Source of the DNA: Euryarchaeota archaeon UBA86
Lineage (GTDB): Archaea > Thermoplasmatota > Poseidoniia > Poseidoniales > Thalassarchaeaceae
Direction: 5' to 3'
NCBI GenBank assembly: GCA_002503055.1
Contig: DAQX01000008.1
Location: 127,604-191,603, forward strand
DNA length: 64,000 nt
Shown: positions 1 through 8,448 of the stretch, piece after piece
Layout of the letters: every line of letters starts with the position of its first letter
How positions within the stretch are numbered: the stretch's first letter is position 1
The notes under the pieces: model-generated
The model's input: the letters and a program-made list of their open reading frames with translations, nothing else
Database searches by the model: none
Told to the model about the DNA's origin: nothing
Translations under genes and position numbers: made by a program

Positions 1-2
1 CT

Positions 3-824
3 TCGGGTGGATGGTCAGTAGCTCTAGGCCTTGGTTCCGCCATAGGCGGGTTGACAATCTCGGCCTATGGAATTGAGACGGCCCTCTGGATCGACTGTGC
101 GACCTTCGCTCTGGCGGCCATTGGAGTAATGACATTGCCCCCAGGTGGACCCGATAGTTCAGAGAAGCGTAGTGTAGCTCCTTCAGTGGTACTTGGCGAG
201 ATTATAGACGGTTGGAAGTACATCTACTCCAATCCTCCTGTCCGTAGGATTGTGCTAGCAAAGGGACTCTGGGCCTCTGGAGGAGGCGCTCAAGTTTTCC
301 TTCTGATACTAATCGGAATGGAGGCTGGTTTCGGTGAAGTGGCTGCTGGTGTAGGCATTCTTTTCATGGCTCGTGGCTTTGGTAGCGGGTTTGGTCCGTT
401 GGCTGGAAGGCCACTGATGGAGAATAATTCATTGAAACCCTATCTGATTGGCCTATCAGTTGGAGTATGTGGTGCGTTCTACATCGCTGTATCTGCGGTG
501 GAATGGTCCGAGATTGTTCTATTGTTGGTATTCCTATCTCATGCAGCAAGTGGACTGAATTGGGTACTATCCACTACTTTCCTACAAGAGAGATCTGATG
601 ATGAATGGCGAGGCAGAGTTGCTGGAACTGATCATTTTGTCATCACTCTGATGATGGGTATATCAGCCATAAGTGCTGGATATATCATGGATAATGGAAT
701 ACTTTCTCTCAGAGAAGTAATCGCACTTACTGGTATTGTACAGATAGTACTCGGATTAATCTGGGTATTCGCGATTTCTCCGAGGGAGAAAGAGGCCCTA
801 AACCAGTCTTTGCAGACCAGCTAG
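3..824 (+). CDS. MFS transporter, C-terminal part (5' end outside window)
   Basis: The open frame enters from the left edge, so this is the last 273 residues of a longer protein. It holds at least six hydrophobic segments separated by short loops, including a Gly-rich segment near the start (SAIGGLTISAYG) and a loop 'LQERSDDEWRGRVAG' like that of major facilitator superfamily exporters of the EntS/MFS_3 type. A full member is about 400-430 residues, so roughly 150 residues are missing upstream. The substrate cannot be read from the fragment. A TTG at 51 could be read as a start, but the frame stays open upstream and a start there would cut through a membrane segment. Its 3' end overlaps the convergent membrane gene by 27 nt. 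Confidence 0.75.
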   Translation, partial: SGGWSVALGLGSAIGGLTISAYGIETALWIDCATFALAAIGVMTLPPGGPDSSEKRSVAPSVVLGEIIDGWKYIYSNPPVRRIVLAKGLWASGGGAQVFLLILIGMEAGFGEVAAGVGILFMARGFGSGFGPLAGRPLMENNSLKPYLIGLSVGVCGAFYIAVSAVEWSEIVLLLVFLSHAASGLNWVLSTTFLQERSDDEWRGRVAGTDHFVITLMMGISAISAGYIMDNGILSLREVIALTGIVQIVLGLIWVFAISPREKEALNQSLQTS

Positions 825-1607
825 GACAATTAGTGGTGCAATAGAGAAGACGGCGTTGTTTAGAAGTGAGCGGCTTGAAGCTTTGACTCGCTCAGTTATC
901 CGCCTCTGAATGTCCTCATCGAACTTGTCAATCGCATCGCCCGCAGGTCCTCGGACCTGTTCTATTGTGGTCTCGGCGAAGTCAGCAGCAAGATCGAGTA
1001 AGTTACGCTTCAAAGCCTGCAATGGTCCATCACGCGGTGCAGGGACATGTTCTCCATCTACTGTGTGCTCGACATCTATTACATCTCTCCATGGCCGTGG
1101 AACCTCAATATCTCCGACTCCCTTGAGTATGTCTCGTCCTACGACCGCGGCTTGGACTGCGACCTTTGCTGTGGTAAGATTGTACTTAGCGAGAAGTTGG
1201 ATATCTCTACGAGACCGAGTGACCTTGGTGAAGTCGGTGATTACCCATGCAGCGCCGGCAATCATTAGCAGTGTGACACCAAGGTCTGGCGTCTCCTCCC
1301 AACTTGGCCAGCCTATTGGACCGAACCAGATTCTAGCCGTGATGGCTATCAGTGCTGGAAGTAGGAACGATAGTACCTCGTTAACTACAATTAGCCAAAA
1401 TCCTTCGATGGGTAGTTTTCTCAATCTTTGAGAGAACCACTTCAGATGTTTCGTTCTCTCGCCAGGAGGTGCATACGTGTTGACCAAATCGATTAGTGGA
1501 GGTACTACAAAAATCAGGCGTAGAATAAATGGGATGATGAGAATAAGAAGATAAGCGTCCCAAGGTGAAGCCGGAGGTAGACTTGGGAAGGCAATCGCCT
1601 CTGCCAT
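798..1607 (-). CDS. hypothetical membrane protein, 269 aa
   Basis: I do not recognise the family. Two long hydrophobic segments lie in the first ~95 residues (around 17-40 and 72-96), with a third near 110-125. A long polar stretch from about 130 to 245 is rich in charged residues, and the protein ends in one more hydrophobic segment (about 250-268). This suggests a membrane protein with a large soluble loop. The start is ATG. It is the last gene of a leftward run (guaB, msrA, AlkB-like, 137-aa membrane protein, this gene) and lies 49 nt after its upstream neighbour. Its end overlaps the convergent MFS gene by 27 nt. Confidence 0.7.
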   Translation of the reverse strand: MAEAIAFPSLPPASPWDAYLLILIIPFILRLIFVVPPLIDLVNTYAPPGERTKHLKWFSQRLRKLPIEGFWLIVVNEVLSFLLPALIAITARIWFGPIGWPSWEETPDLGVTLLMIAGAAWVITDFTKVTRSRRDIQLLAKYNLTTAKVAVQAAVVGRDILKGVGDIEVPRPWRDVIDVEHTVDGEHVPAPRDGPLQALKRNLLDLAADFAETTIEQVRGPAGDAIDKFDEDIQRRITERVKASSRSLLNNAVFSIAPLIVLAGLQRLV

Positions 1608-1656
1608 TGCTACTCTCTAAACTCCGTGCCTCATCAACATCACTACGGCGCCGGCA

Positions 1657-2070
1657 TCATCTTGTGGCGACTGAAAGGGCCGAACGTGCCATGATAATGA
1701 CCAGGATCGTAGAACCGATTAGTGTTCCAGCCAATACCGTAGAGGTCCTTACGAGCATAAGACAGAATCCGGTTATTCCGCAAGCATAACTGATAAACTC
1801 GCATCGAGATGCTAGGACTAGGACTGAAGATGGTACCATCACGGAGCTTGAGTATTCTCGAATCATTCTGCTCAGTAGTATGTACAACCCTTGGAAAGGA
1901 ATTGCAATACAGAATAGTGCCATTGCAATCAGCAGTAGAGTCTCCGGATTTTCTGTCTTCAACTCGCTACCCTTCCAGAATAAGTTGCTGAGGCCCACAC
2001 TCAGAAGACCCGTGTGAATCAGAGCAGAGGTGGTTGAGACCGATGTTGCTTCCACCGAATCCGGAACCAT
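1657..2070 (-). CDS. hypothetical small membrane protein, 137 aa
   Basis: Four hydrophobic segments are visible (roughly 18-32, 46-68, 78-105 and 108-130) in a 137-residue protein with almost no soluble domain. No motif was recognised. The start is ATG. It follows the AlkB-like gene by 51 nt on the same strand and precedes another membrane protein, so co-transcription with the AlkB-like gene is plausible but unproven. The sequence shows nothing about function. Confidence 0.65.
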   Translation of the reverse strand: MVPDSVEATSVSTTSALIHTGLLSVGLSNLFWKGSELKTENPETLLLIAMALFCIAIPFQGLYILLSRMIREYSSSVMVPSSVLVLASRCEFISYACGITGFCLMLVRTSTVLAGTLIGSTILVIIMARSALSVATR

Positions 2071-2121
2071 GCAAGCGCTCGGCTTCGTAGCACAGTTGAA
2101 GATTGCCCTGACTGAGTGGGC

Positions 2122-3147
2122 TCAGACGGCGTTCCTCGGAATGCGCTTACCGACCCAGCGCTTCCAGATTGGAGGTACTAGACAGGGCCACCAACAGGCG
2201 TAGTATCCTGCAGGCAGTTCAGGTGCATCGGGATAGGGGCGAAGTTTCCAGAATGGAACACTTGCTCTAAGGTGGTGATCAGAATGACGGGTCAGCTCCA
2301 ACAGTGACCATCGAGACCACCTTGCCTCAGTGTTCCATGCATGCTCTGAATCGAATTTCCTATCTCCCTCGGTACGCCTTAGGCCCCAATGACGTATGTA
2401 GTTCACATACTCGAGAGTTAGAATCGAGATTGCAGATAAGATAACCCAGCCAACTGCCATAGTCTGTCCATTAGGTAGGGCAATGATTACGGCCAATGCA
2501 ACTATCTGAAGAAGTAGCCCTTGGTATGATGGATTTCTAATCCCAGTTCTTCCCTTCTTATTGTGGATTCTGACTGAAGAGGAGAATTGCCCGGGAATGG
2601 TTCTAATCCAAAACGCCCAGATTCCTTCATCCTCTGTTGCACTTGCTGGATCATTATCTGTTGCTACCCACTTGTGATGGTTGTGATTGTGCTCAGTTGT
2701 GAAGTGAGGATAGTGGATACTGAACAACAACATTCTGGCCAGTCTCCAGCCGGGGCTCTTCGGTTTCTTATGGCCTAATTCATGGGCTGTAACTATTGCA
2801 GATGCAGCCGCACAGAGGCCCGTTGAGAGAGATGCTAGAACCAGCCACAAAGAGACCGATGCCTCAAGATATGCAAACCGGAAGAAGGATGCTAGGACGA
2901 TGAAATGGAAGATACCGTGGGCCCAAAGTAGGGCCTCAAAGGGAAGTCCTGACTCCCTAGGTGGACGAGGTTGATTCGATTTACCCATTACAATATCCAG
3001 TATAGGGCCAACGCCCCAGACAAAGATTACTCCCATTGCAGTATAGGCACCGCCCATTAGGTTCCCTAAGATTACAATCATCGGATTTACGAGACCTAGT
3101 AGATGCACCGGCCACGGTTCGGGGCTGAGGTTCGCCGACTCAGTCAT
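2122..3147 (-). CDS. AlkB-like membrane di-iron monooxygenase/hydroxylase
   Basis: This 341-residue protein has the His-box pattern of the alkane-hydroxylase/xylene-monooxygenase branch of integral-membrane di-iron enzymes. HELGHK lies around residue 120, EHNHNHH around 155, NYIRHWGLRR around 250 and RHSDHH around 290, set among about six hydrophobic segments. In that family the histidines bind two irons that activate O2 to hydroxylate a terminal methyl group of an alkane, or sometimes a fatty acyl chain; electrons usually come from rubredoxin. No rubredoxin or rubredoxin reductase gene is in the window. Bacterial AlkB has EHYGL where this protein has RHWGL, so the substrate may differ. The start overlaps the msrA end by 8 nt, implying translational coupling. 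A lipid hydroxylase or desaturase-like enzyme is the main alternative. Confidence 0.8.
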   Translation of the reverse strand: MTESANLSPEPWPVHLLGLVNPMIVILGNLMGGAYTAMGVIFVWGVGPILDIVMGKSNQPRPPRESGLPFEALLWAHGIFHFIVLASFFRFAYLEASVSLWLVLASLSTGLCAAASAIVTAHELGHKKPKSPGWRLARMLLFSIHYPHFTTEHNHNHHKWVATDNDPASATEDEGIWAFWIRTIPGQFSSSVRIHNKKGRTGIRNPSYQGLLLQIVALAVIIALPNGQTMAVGWVILSAISILTLEYVNYIRHWGLRRTEGDRKFDSEHAWNTEARWSRWSLLELTRHSDHHLRASVPFWKLRPYPDAPELPAGYYACWWPCLVPPIWKRWVGKRIPRNAV

Positions 3148-3691
3148 ACAGGGGTGCGTGCTTGGCTCTAGTCTTAGCGATTTTCGGAGCCACGACCATT
3201 CTGCAATACGGGTTACCCGGATTGTTTGTGAAGTAATTGTGATGATAATTCTCGGCTACGAAGAAATTGATCAGAGGGCTGACCTCGGTTACAATGGGGG
3301 CATTGTATAGAGAGGATACTTTTGCTATAGCATCCTCGATTTGCGACTTCTGCTCATCATCAGAGTAGAATGTGACGCTTCGGTATTGAGGGCCAATATC
3401 GTTGCCCTGACGATTTAGTTGAGTCGGGTCATGGCAGGTGAAGAATACCTCTAGCAAGGTAGGTGTGTCAATGACCTGTGAATCGAAAGTAACTCTGACC
3501 ACCTCTGCGTGTCCGGTACGCTTACCACAGACCTGTTCATAGGTTGGGTTTTCTACATCTCCACCGGAATATCCAGGAATTACTTCGCTAACTCCTCGCA
3601 GTCCCTTCAGAGCCCCCTCGACGCACCAGAAGCACCCTCCACCGAGAACGATACTATGCACGGTTTCACCTTCGGTAGTTTGGAGCCTCAC
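3140..3691 (-). CDS. msrA: peptide methionine sulfoxide reductase MsrA
   Basis: MsrA reduces the S-epimer of methionine sulfoxide in proteins and repairs oxidative damage. The catalytic GGGCFWC motif lies at about residues 17-23, followed by the family's 'VIPGYSGG' and a conserved 'GHAEVV' region. The length of 183 residues is normal. The annotated ATG lies 26 nt inside the guaB end; a GTG ten codons later, just past the guaB stop, is an alternative start. It sits between guaB and the AlkB-like oxygenase, a sensible place for a repair enzyme if the oxygenase leaks reactive oxygen, though that link is inference. Confidence 0.95.
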   Translation of the reverse strand: MRLQTTEGETVHSIVLGGGCFWCVEGALKGLRGVSEVIPGYSGGDVENPTYEQVCGKRTGHAEVVRVTFDSQVIDTPTLLEVFFTCHDPTQLNRQGNDIGPQYRSVTFYSDDEQKSQIEDAIAKVSSLYNAPIVTEVSPLINFFVAENYHHNYFTNNPGNPYCRMVVAPKIAKTRAKHAPLYD

Positions 3692-5129
3692 GAGTAATTT
3701 CTACATCGTGGACATGGCTCTCGGACAAGCCCGCGTTAGTGATTCGAACAAAGTTGCAATTCGACTTCATCTCGGCTATGGATCCGTTTCCGGTGTATCC
3801 CATTGAAGATCGTAGGCCTCCGACCATCTGATAGATTACATTGTCAACTGGTCCTCGCGCAGGCACTCTGCCCTCGATTCCCTCTGGAACATACTTGCTC
3901 GTGTCTCCTTGTTCTGACTGGAAGTATCTGTCATGCGCTCCTTCGCTCATCGCTCCAACAGAACCCATTCCTCTGTATACCTTGTACGAGCGACCCTGAT
4001 ACAGGATTGTCTCTCCAGGAGACTCATCGGTACCTGCCAGAACTGAGCCGGCCATCACGCAGTCAGCTCCGGCAGCAATCGCCTTGGCGATATCGCCGCT
4101 GTACTTGATGCCACCATCCGCAATGACAGGAATGTCATTCTTGCCGCACTCAGAGACAACTCCTAGGACCGCAGTTAGTTGTGGTACTCCAACGCCTGAG
4201 ACGATTCTTGTTGTACAAATAGAGCCTGGGCCTATGCCGACCTTGACGGCATTAGCGCCGGCATCTACCAGCATGTCGGCAGCCGCTCCAGTGGCGATGT
4301 TGCCCGCAACTATCTGCACCTTGTCTGGCGCTTGGCTGCGAATCTCTCTGACAGTTTCGATTACGCCGTGCGAGTGCCCGTGAGCGGTATCGACGATGAC
4401 TGCGTCCGCTCCTGCCTCGAATAGTGCGAGGGCTCGCTCAACTCCCTTTTCGCCAGTGCCTGTAGCAGCAGCAACTCTCAGTCTGCCTTGATTATCCTTG
4501 CATGAGTCGGGGTTGTCTCGGCTTCGCTGGATGTCTCTCACCGTCATCATACCAGCGCATCCGCCGTCATCATCGACCACTACGAGTTTCTCGATTCGGT
4601 GCTTGTGCAGGAGTCGCTTGGCCTCCTCGGAATTCACGCCCTCGGGGACAGTAACGACATCTGTAGTCATCATAGACGAGACCTTTTCCGAATCGTCTGA
4701 GACGAATCTAATGTCTCGATTGGTGATGATTCCTACTAGGATTCCCGAGTCATCTACAACCGGGAAGCCAGAGAATCCATTCTGAGATTTCATTCGACGC
4801 AGTTCTCCAATACTGCTCTCAGGTGATACGGTGATGGGATCAAGAACTAGGCCTGACTCAAATCGCTTGACGCGGTACACCTCAGAAGCTTGGGCCTCAG
4901 CGCTCATGTTTCGATGGATGACTCCAATCCCGCCGGCCTGAGCCATGGCGATTGCCATGTCACTCTCGGTGACAGTATCCATAGCTGCGGAAATCAGTGG
5001 AATGTTGAGTTTTATTGAATTCGTTAGTCTCGAAGAAATGTCAACTTCGGCAGGTAGGACGGCTGATTCGGCCGGCATCAAAAGGACATCATCGAAGGTC
5101 AGTGCTTCCGGTATGCCTTCTTGCGCCAT
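3666..5129 (-). CDS. guaB: inosine-5'-monophosphate dehydrogenase
   Basis: GuaB oxidises IMP to XMP with NAD+, the committed step of GMP synthesis. The N-terminus has 'ALTFDDVLL'. Two CBS domains interrupt the barrel at about residues 85-200. The catalytic loop GPGSICTTR lies near residue 300 and the flap region 'YRGMGS' near 395. I chose ATG at 5129 (487 aa) because family members begin a few residues before the TFDDVLL motif. An in-frame TTG at 5159 would add ten residues. A TATA-like element at 5185-5191 predicts transcription starting near 5162, so the ATG would have a ~33-nt leader while the TTG would be nearly leaderless. It is the first gene of a five-gene leftward run. Confidence 0.95.
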   Translation of the reverse strand: MAQEGIPEALTFDDVLLMPAESAVLPAEVDISSRLTNSIKLNIPLISAAMDTVTESDMAIAMAQAGGIGVIHRNMSAEAQASEVYRVKRFESGLVLDPITVSPESSIGELRRMKSQNGFSGFPVVDDSGILVGIITNRDIRFVSDDSEKVSSMMTTDVVTVPEGVNSEEAKRLLHKHRIEKLVVVDDDGGCAGMMTVRDIQRSRDNPDSCKDNQGRLRVAAATGTGEKGVERALALFEAGADAVIVDTAHGHSHGVIETVREIRSQAPDKVQIVAGNIATGAAADMLVDAGANAVKVGIGPGSICTTRIVSGVGVPQLTAVLGVVSECGKNDIPVIADGGIKYSGDIAKAIAAGADCVMAGSVLAGTDESPGETILYQGRSYKVYRGMGSVGAMSEGAHDRYFQSEQGDTSKYVPEGIEGRVPARGPVDNVIYQMVGGLRSSMGYTGNGSIAEMKSNCNFVRITNAGLSESHVHDVEITREAPNYRR

Positions 5130-5184
5130 TAGGGATGGCCTATGGCGCCTGTACTTCAACGATTCGTAAATTGATAGTTTGGAG

Positions 5185-5191
5185 AATATAT
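5185..5191 (-). promoter_or_regulatory. TATA-like box upstream of guaB
   Basis: On the minus strand the sequence reads ATATATT within an otherwise mixed stretch, about 26 nt before the predicted transcription start near 5162. It is the clearest TATA-like element in the 150-bp divergent spacer between guaB and the membrane gene at 5309. The rest of the spacer holds no convincing gene. Confidence 0.45.
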
Positions 5192-5308
5192 GGGGAGAAA
5201 AATCGGAGTTTCAGATGGTGAGAAAATGAAAAGAGACAAAACCATTCCTAGAATTACGATTGGAATAGAGACAGTCTAATCCTGTGCCCCTCTGCGAGGA
5301 GCATTAGT

Positions 5309-5968
5309 ATGACCTTCGAAGCACCATATATTCCCGAGGAGCCTTCTCCTTGGTGGTTGAAAGGACTCGCCATTTTCATGGCATTGATATCGATATTCAT
5401 GCTTCTCAGTGTGGCTTCTGGAGTACTATCTCCGATGTTTGTTGACAGGTTAATTGCTGAAGATTTCGAAGAAATAGAGCCCTATCCTGAAGATGGAACC
5501 GATGAGGAGAAGGCCGAGTGGAACGAGACCAATGAATTCTGGGATGACATGGTAGAATACATGGACGAGATGATGAGGGTCATGAAGTTCCAAGCGGCAC
5601 ACAGCGGTATTCTTGCCATAATTGGTCTGTTTAGTGTACCGGTGCTTTGGAGAGGTGACAGGGATCTGGGAATCAAGTTGGTAGGAGTTTGGATAGGAGT
5701 GAATCTACTAGGCGGTATGGGTTTGATGTGGATGTTGACGAGAAGCGGATTATTGATGCCCGAGTTCGCTACTGGTCGAGGAGGCGAGGATTGGGGAGCT
5801 AGTGTAGAATTAATGGAAACAATCACTTTGGTTGCGAGTTGGGGTCAGATTATTTTCTGCAACATTTGCTTCCTAGGAATTTTGGGTCTTGTTGCCAACA
5901 AATCAAAACCTCCGACTAGACTGGTTTCTGCTCCTGTTTCGGATGCAACTATTCCGCCCCAATCTTGA
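5309..5968 (+). CDS. hypothetical membrane protein, 219 aa
   Basis: No family was recognised. Hydrophobic segments lie at about 15-38, 98-115, 120-145 and 170-198. Between the first and second is an acidic loop of about 45 residues rich in Glu and Asp, probably outside the membrane. The start is ATG. It lies just upstream of two UPF0145 genes on the same strand; the spacing to the first is only 25 nt when that gene starts at 5994, so the three probably form a unit. Confidence 0.7.
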   Translation: MTFEAPYIPEEPSPWWLKGLAIFMALISIFMLLSVASGVLSPMFVDRLIAEDFEEIEPYPEDGTDEEKAEWNETNEFWDDMVEYMDEMMRVMKFQAAHSGILAIIGLFSVPVLWRGDRDLGIKLVGVWIGVNLLGGMGLMWMLTRSGLLMPEFATGRGGEDWGASVELMETITLVASWGQIIFCNICFLGILGLVANKSKPPTRLVSAPVSDATIPPQS

Positions 5969-5993
5969 AGCATCGTTAACCGGTGCCGGATAC

Positions 5994-6329
5994 ATGGAAC
6001 AGATGGTGCAAGGCATACTTGTCGTCAATACTGAAACAATACCTGGCATGATGATTACAGAAACTCTTGGAGTCGTAAGTGGTTCCACGGTTAGGGCTAA
6101 GAATTTGGGCAGAGATATCACTCAGGGCCTTAGGAACATCATGGGTGGTGAACTTGTGAAATACACGGAACTGCTTGAGGAGTCTCGTCAAGAGGCAATT
6201 GGAAGAATGGTTGCTGAGGCCATGAGCAGAGGGGCGACTGCAATAGTGAATGTTCGATTTGCTACTTCAGCAGTAACAGCAGGCGCAGCGGAATTGTTTG
6301 CCTACGGAACTGCCGTCAAGGCCGAGTAA
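5994..6329 (+). CDS. UPF0145 (YbjQ) family protein
   Basis: This 111-residue protein matches the YbjQ/UPF0145 pattern: an N-terminal 'VVNTETIPG' strand, a central 'RNIMGGELVKYTEL' and a C-terminal 'FAYGTAVK' end. Family members form small pentameric rings; their function is not established, although a heavy-metal-binding role has been suggested. The frame is open back to 5889, but that would overlap the previous gene by 80 nt, so I chose ATG at 5994 (a second ATG is three codons later). A second, membrane-anchored member follows directly. Confidence 0.8.
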   Translation: MEQMVQGILVVNTETIPGMMITETLGVVSGSTVRAKNLGRDITQGLRNIMGGELVKYTELLEESRQEAIGRMVAEAMSRGATAIVNVRFATSAVTAGAAELFAYGTAVKAE

Positions 6330-6334
6330 GGAGG
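6328..6334 (+). promoter_or_regulatory. Shine-Dalgarno site overlapping a stop codon
   Basis: AAGGAGG begins inside the TAA stop of the first UPF0145 gene and ends 8 nt before the ATG at 6343. It fixes the start of the second UPF0145 gene and points to translational coupling of the pair. Confidence 0.7.
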
Positions 6335-6342
6335 CTGTTTCT

Positions 6343-6876
6343 ATGGCAGACCCGCCGATTGTTGTACTCGTACTGTCGGTCTGCATATTGCCTTTTTTGC
6401 TACTAGCTATCTTCGGAATTCTGTGGTCAGTGGCATATCCAGCCATGCTCATCTATGCTGTCTTGTTTAGTGGTCAGAAATTGAATGAGCAGATTGAAGA
6501 TACAACATCAAGAGAGGTGTCATTGCGTGAATCATTGGGTCGCGATCCTCTAACTACGGTCGATGGTGGCTATCGAACTGACATCACTGACTGCGGAGTA
6601 GTTTGGGCAGGGGTTGTCTTTGGCCCAAGTCACTGGCACTTACTAATTGGTAAAATCAACAATCTAATTGGTGGTTCAATTGATATCTTCCAAAAAGTGG
6701 TTTCTGCAGGTAGGGCAGAGGCTATGCAAAGACTTCGGGAGAATGCTGTCGCCAGTGGATGGGACGATGTGATTAATGTGAGGATAGATACTTCTGATAT
6801 GGCTCCACAAGGTTCGCAATCCAAGGTTAAGGCAGTCGAAGTCTTCGCCTACGGAACTGGTGTGAAATACGGCTAG
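6343..6876 (+). CDS. membrane-anchored UPF0145-like protein
   Basis: This 177-residue protein has one long N-terminal hydrophobic region (about 5-45, one or two membrane passes). The remaining ~130 residues end in the same 'EVFAYGTGVKYG' signature as the gene before it and carry the 'AEAMQRLRENA' helix in the family position. It therefore looks like a tethered paralogue of the upstream soluble protein, perhaps forming a mixed assembly at the membrane (inference). ATG 6343 is chosen because of the strong Shine-Dalgarno at 6328-6334. Its TAG stop shares the palindrome CTAG with the stop of the convergent peptidase gene. Confidence 0.7.
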   Translation: MADPPIVVLVLSVCILPFLLLAIFGILWSVAYPAMLIYAVLFSGQKLNEQIEDTTSREVSLRESLGRDPLTTVDGGYRTDITDCGVVWAGVVFGPSHWHLLIGKINNLIGGSIDIFQKVVSAGRAEAMQRLRENAVASGWDDVINVRIDTSDMAPQGSQSKVKAVEVFAYGTGVKYG

Positions 6877-8357
6877 GACTCATTGTATATTGGAGTTTGA
6901 TCCAGATACATTGCGAGATTGAATAGCCACCAAGAAATCAAGTCGAATGACTCAACTAGATTCTGCACTCCAGTACCGTTGTCTGTCACCATCATGTCAA
7001 TCATCGTCTCCAGGGTGTCACAAGGGCCATGATAGCAATCTGAGCCTCCTGTGAGCGAACCGAAATCCATCGAGACCACTCCGAGTTGGTCTGCTATCCT
7101 CTCGTAGTCGCTCCTGCCTCTCTGAGACTCGTGTACGGAGATAGAGAGTCTCTTCTGATCACTAGAGTCGACATCCTTCATCGAAGCGTAGCCTTCAGTA
7201 TGGTAAATTTCTCTGCCGAGACGAAGTGCCTCGGCGATGTCGTTGTTGTTGGATCCTATCCATTCCGTCAGCCTAACCATTGGCCACTGCTCATTGATCT
7301 GATTGTCAGTCTCTGGAATGATGTCGACTACTAGGGTGTAGTAGCCGGGCCAGTTGGTACCTACTGCGTCAGCGTTCAGATAGTTAGAGAGAGTGACTCC
7401 TGCGGGGATATTGTCAATCCATCTGTCGACACCGTCATAGCCGTTCTCCTCGTTGGACCAAAAGCACGCTACGATTGTTCTGCGATGGTCGAACTGAGCT
7501 AGTCCTCTAGCTGCCTCTAGAACTAGGGCGACTCCGGCTCCATTGTCATGCGCACCGATTTGTGAGCCCCCTCCGGGCGGACTTCCTGGCTCGGCGATGT
7601 CAAGGTGTGCCCCCAAAACCAACCATTCGTCTGGGAACATCGTACCCTCCTTGTAGCCGCAGACATTTACTGCGTAGGAGAAGTCGGATATCCAATATCT
7701 GTGAACCTGTGCGTCATAACCCATCCCCTGCAATTCTCCCTGCATGAAATTTGCAGCCCTCATGTATGTTGGGTCATTGAGAGTAAAGGGGCCCCAGCGA
7801 TGATTGTATCCCGTCTCAGGATCAGCGAATGTCTCCAGCCACTCGAACACATTGAGTCCGCTGATCAAACCCGTGCTGTGTAACGCTCCATTTTCAACCG
7901 TATAAGCAGAATCGTTCTCTCTCACGACTGGGTGTTCGATGAAGGTGTAAGGTGACTGTTCGAACTCACTCGAATGGAACCACTCGTGCCAACTCTGATT
8001 GGTAGCGCGTAGCGACCATTCTTCGCGGCCTAGTGCCCCTAGGAGGAAGTATGTCGAATTGATGTTTGATGGTGCCAGCATCTCGATGCTGAGCGTACCG
8101 GCACCATCGAAGTCGAGGGTTGTGCCATTGACTACATACCCTGACTCGGGATCCAATACCAGATAGGGTACATGGACGCTCATCGAACTGGAAGTGCTGA
8201 ACTCTACAGCCTGAAATTGCGCACCCACTAGAATGTCAGGAGTAATCATCAGATCTGTGGATACGATAAGCTCCTCATCTACTTCGGGAGAGAAGCATCC
8301 GGTGATTGAGGTGGTTAGTAGCACGAGGGTGAGACATGCCGCAATCACACGGGTCAT
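6873..8357 (-). CDS. secreted M28-family zinc aminopeptidase, lipoprotein
   Basis: This 494-residue protein starts with a lipoprotein signal peptide: a hydrophobic stretch ending in 'TSITGC', with the lipidated Cys near residue 20. The peptidase M28 domain covers the C-terminal ~270 residues. Likely zinc ligands are visible in order: AHLD, AHDNGAG, the general-base pair NEENG, NADAVG and a late His in 'DCYHGPCD'. M28 enzymes remove N-terminal residues from peptides outside the cell, which suits a protein-degrading heterotroph. The open frame extends to 8471, but the ATG at 8357 begins the signal peptide and lies 21-28 nt from a TATA-like box, consistent with a leaderless transcript. The first ~200 residues form an unassigned beta-rich region. 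Confidence 0.85.
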   Translation of the reverse strand: MTRVIAACLTLVLLTTSITGCFSPEVDEELIVSTDLMITPDILVGAQFQAVEFSTSSSMSVHVPYLVLDPESGYVVNGTTLDFDGAGTLSIEMLAPSNINSTYFLLGALGREEWSLRATNQSWHEWFHSSEFEQSPYTFIEHPVVRENDSAYTVENGALHSTGLISGLNVFEWLETFADPETGYNHRWGPFTLNDPTYMRAANFMQGELQGMGYDAQVHRYWISDFSYAVNVCGYKEGTMFPDEWLVLGAHLDIAEPGSPPGGGSQIGAHDNGAGVALVLEAARGLAQFDHRRTIVACFWSNEENGYDGVDRWIDNIPAGVTLSNYLNADAVGTNWPGYYTLVVDIIPETDNQINEQWPMVRLTEWIGSNNNDIAEALRLGREIYHTEGYASMKDVDSSDQKRLSISVHESQRGRSDYERIADQLGVVSMDFGSLTGGSDCYHGPCDTLETMIDMMVTDNGTGVQNLVESFDLISWWLFNLAMYLDQTPIYNES

Positions 8358-8377
8358 CGTGTCGGATTGGTGTTGAC

Positions 8378-8385
8378 AGTATATC
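8378..8385 (-). promoter_or_regulatory. TATA-like box for the M28 peptidase gene
   Basis: On the minus strand the stretch reads GATATACT, centred about 25 nt before the ATG at 8357. This is the spacing expected for an archaeal leaderless promoter. It lies in the short divergent gap shared with taw1. Confidence 0.5.
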
Positions 8386-8448
8386 ATTTCAGTCGAACAA
8401 GGCAGTTTGAAGACAGGATGGCCCCACGCACGCTCTGAGAGGGAGCAT

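Noticed and set aside
910..1431. 173-codon plus-strand ORF opposite the 269-aa membrane protein
   Set aside because: Ser/Thr-rich shadow frame; the minus-strand frame has membrane helices and a better start.
5227..5280. 17-codon ORF in the guaB upstream spacer
   Set aside because: Very short, no ribosome site or TATA box at the right distance, and it lies in a divergent promoter region.
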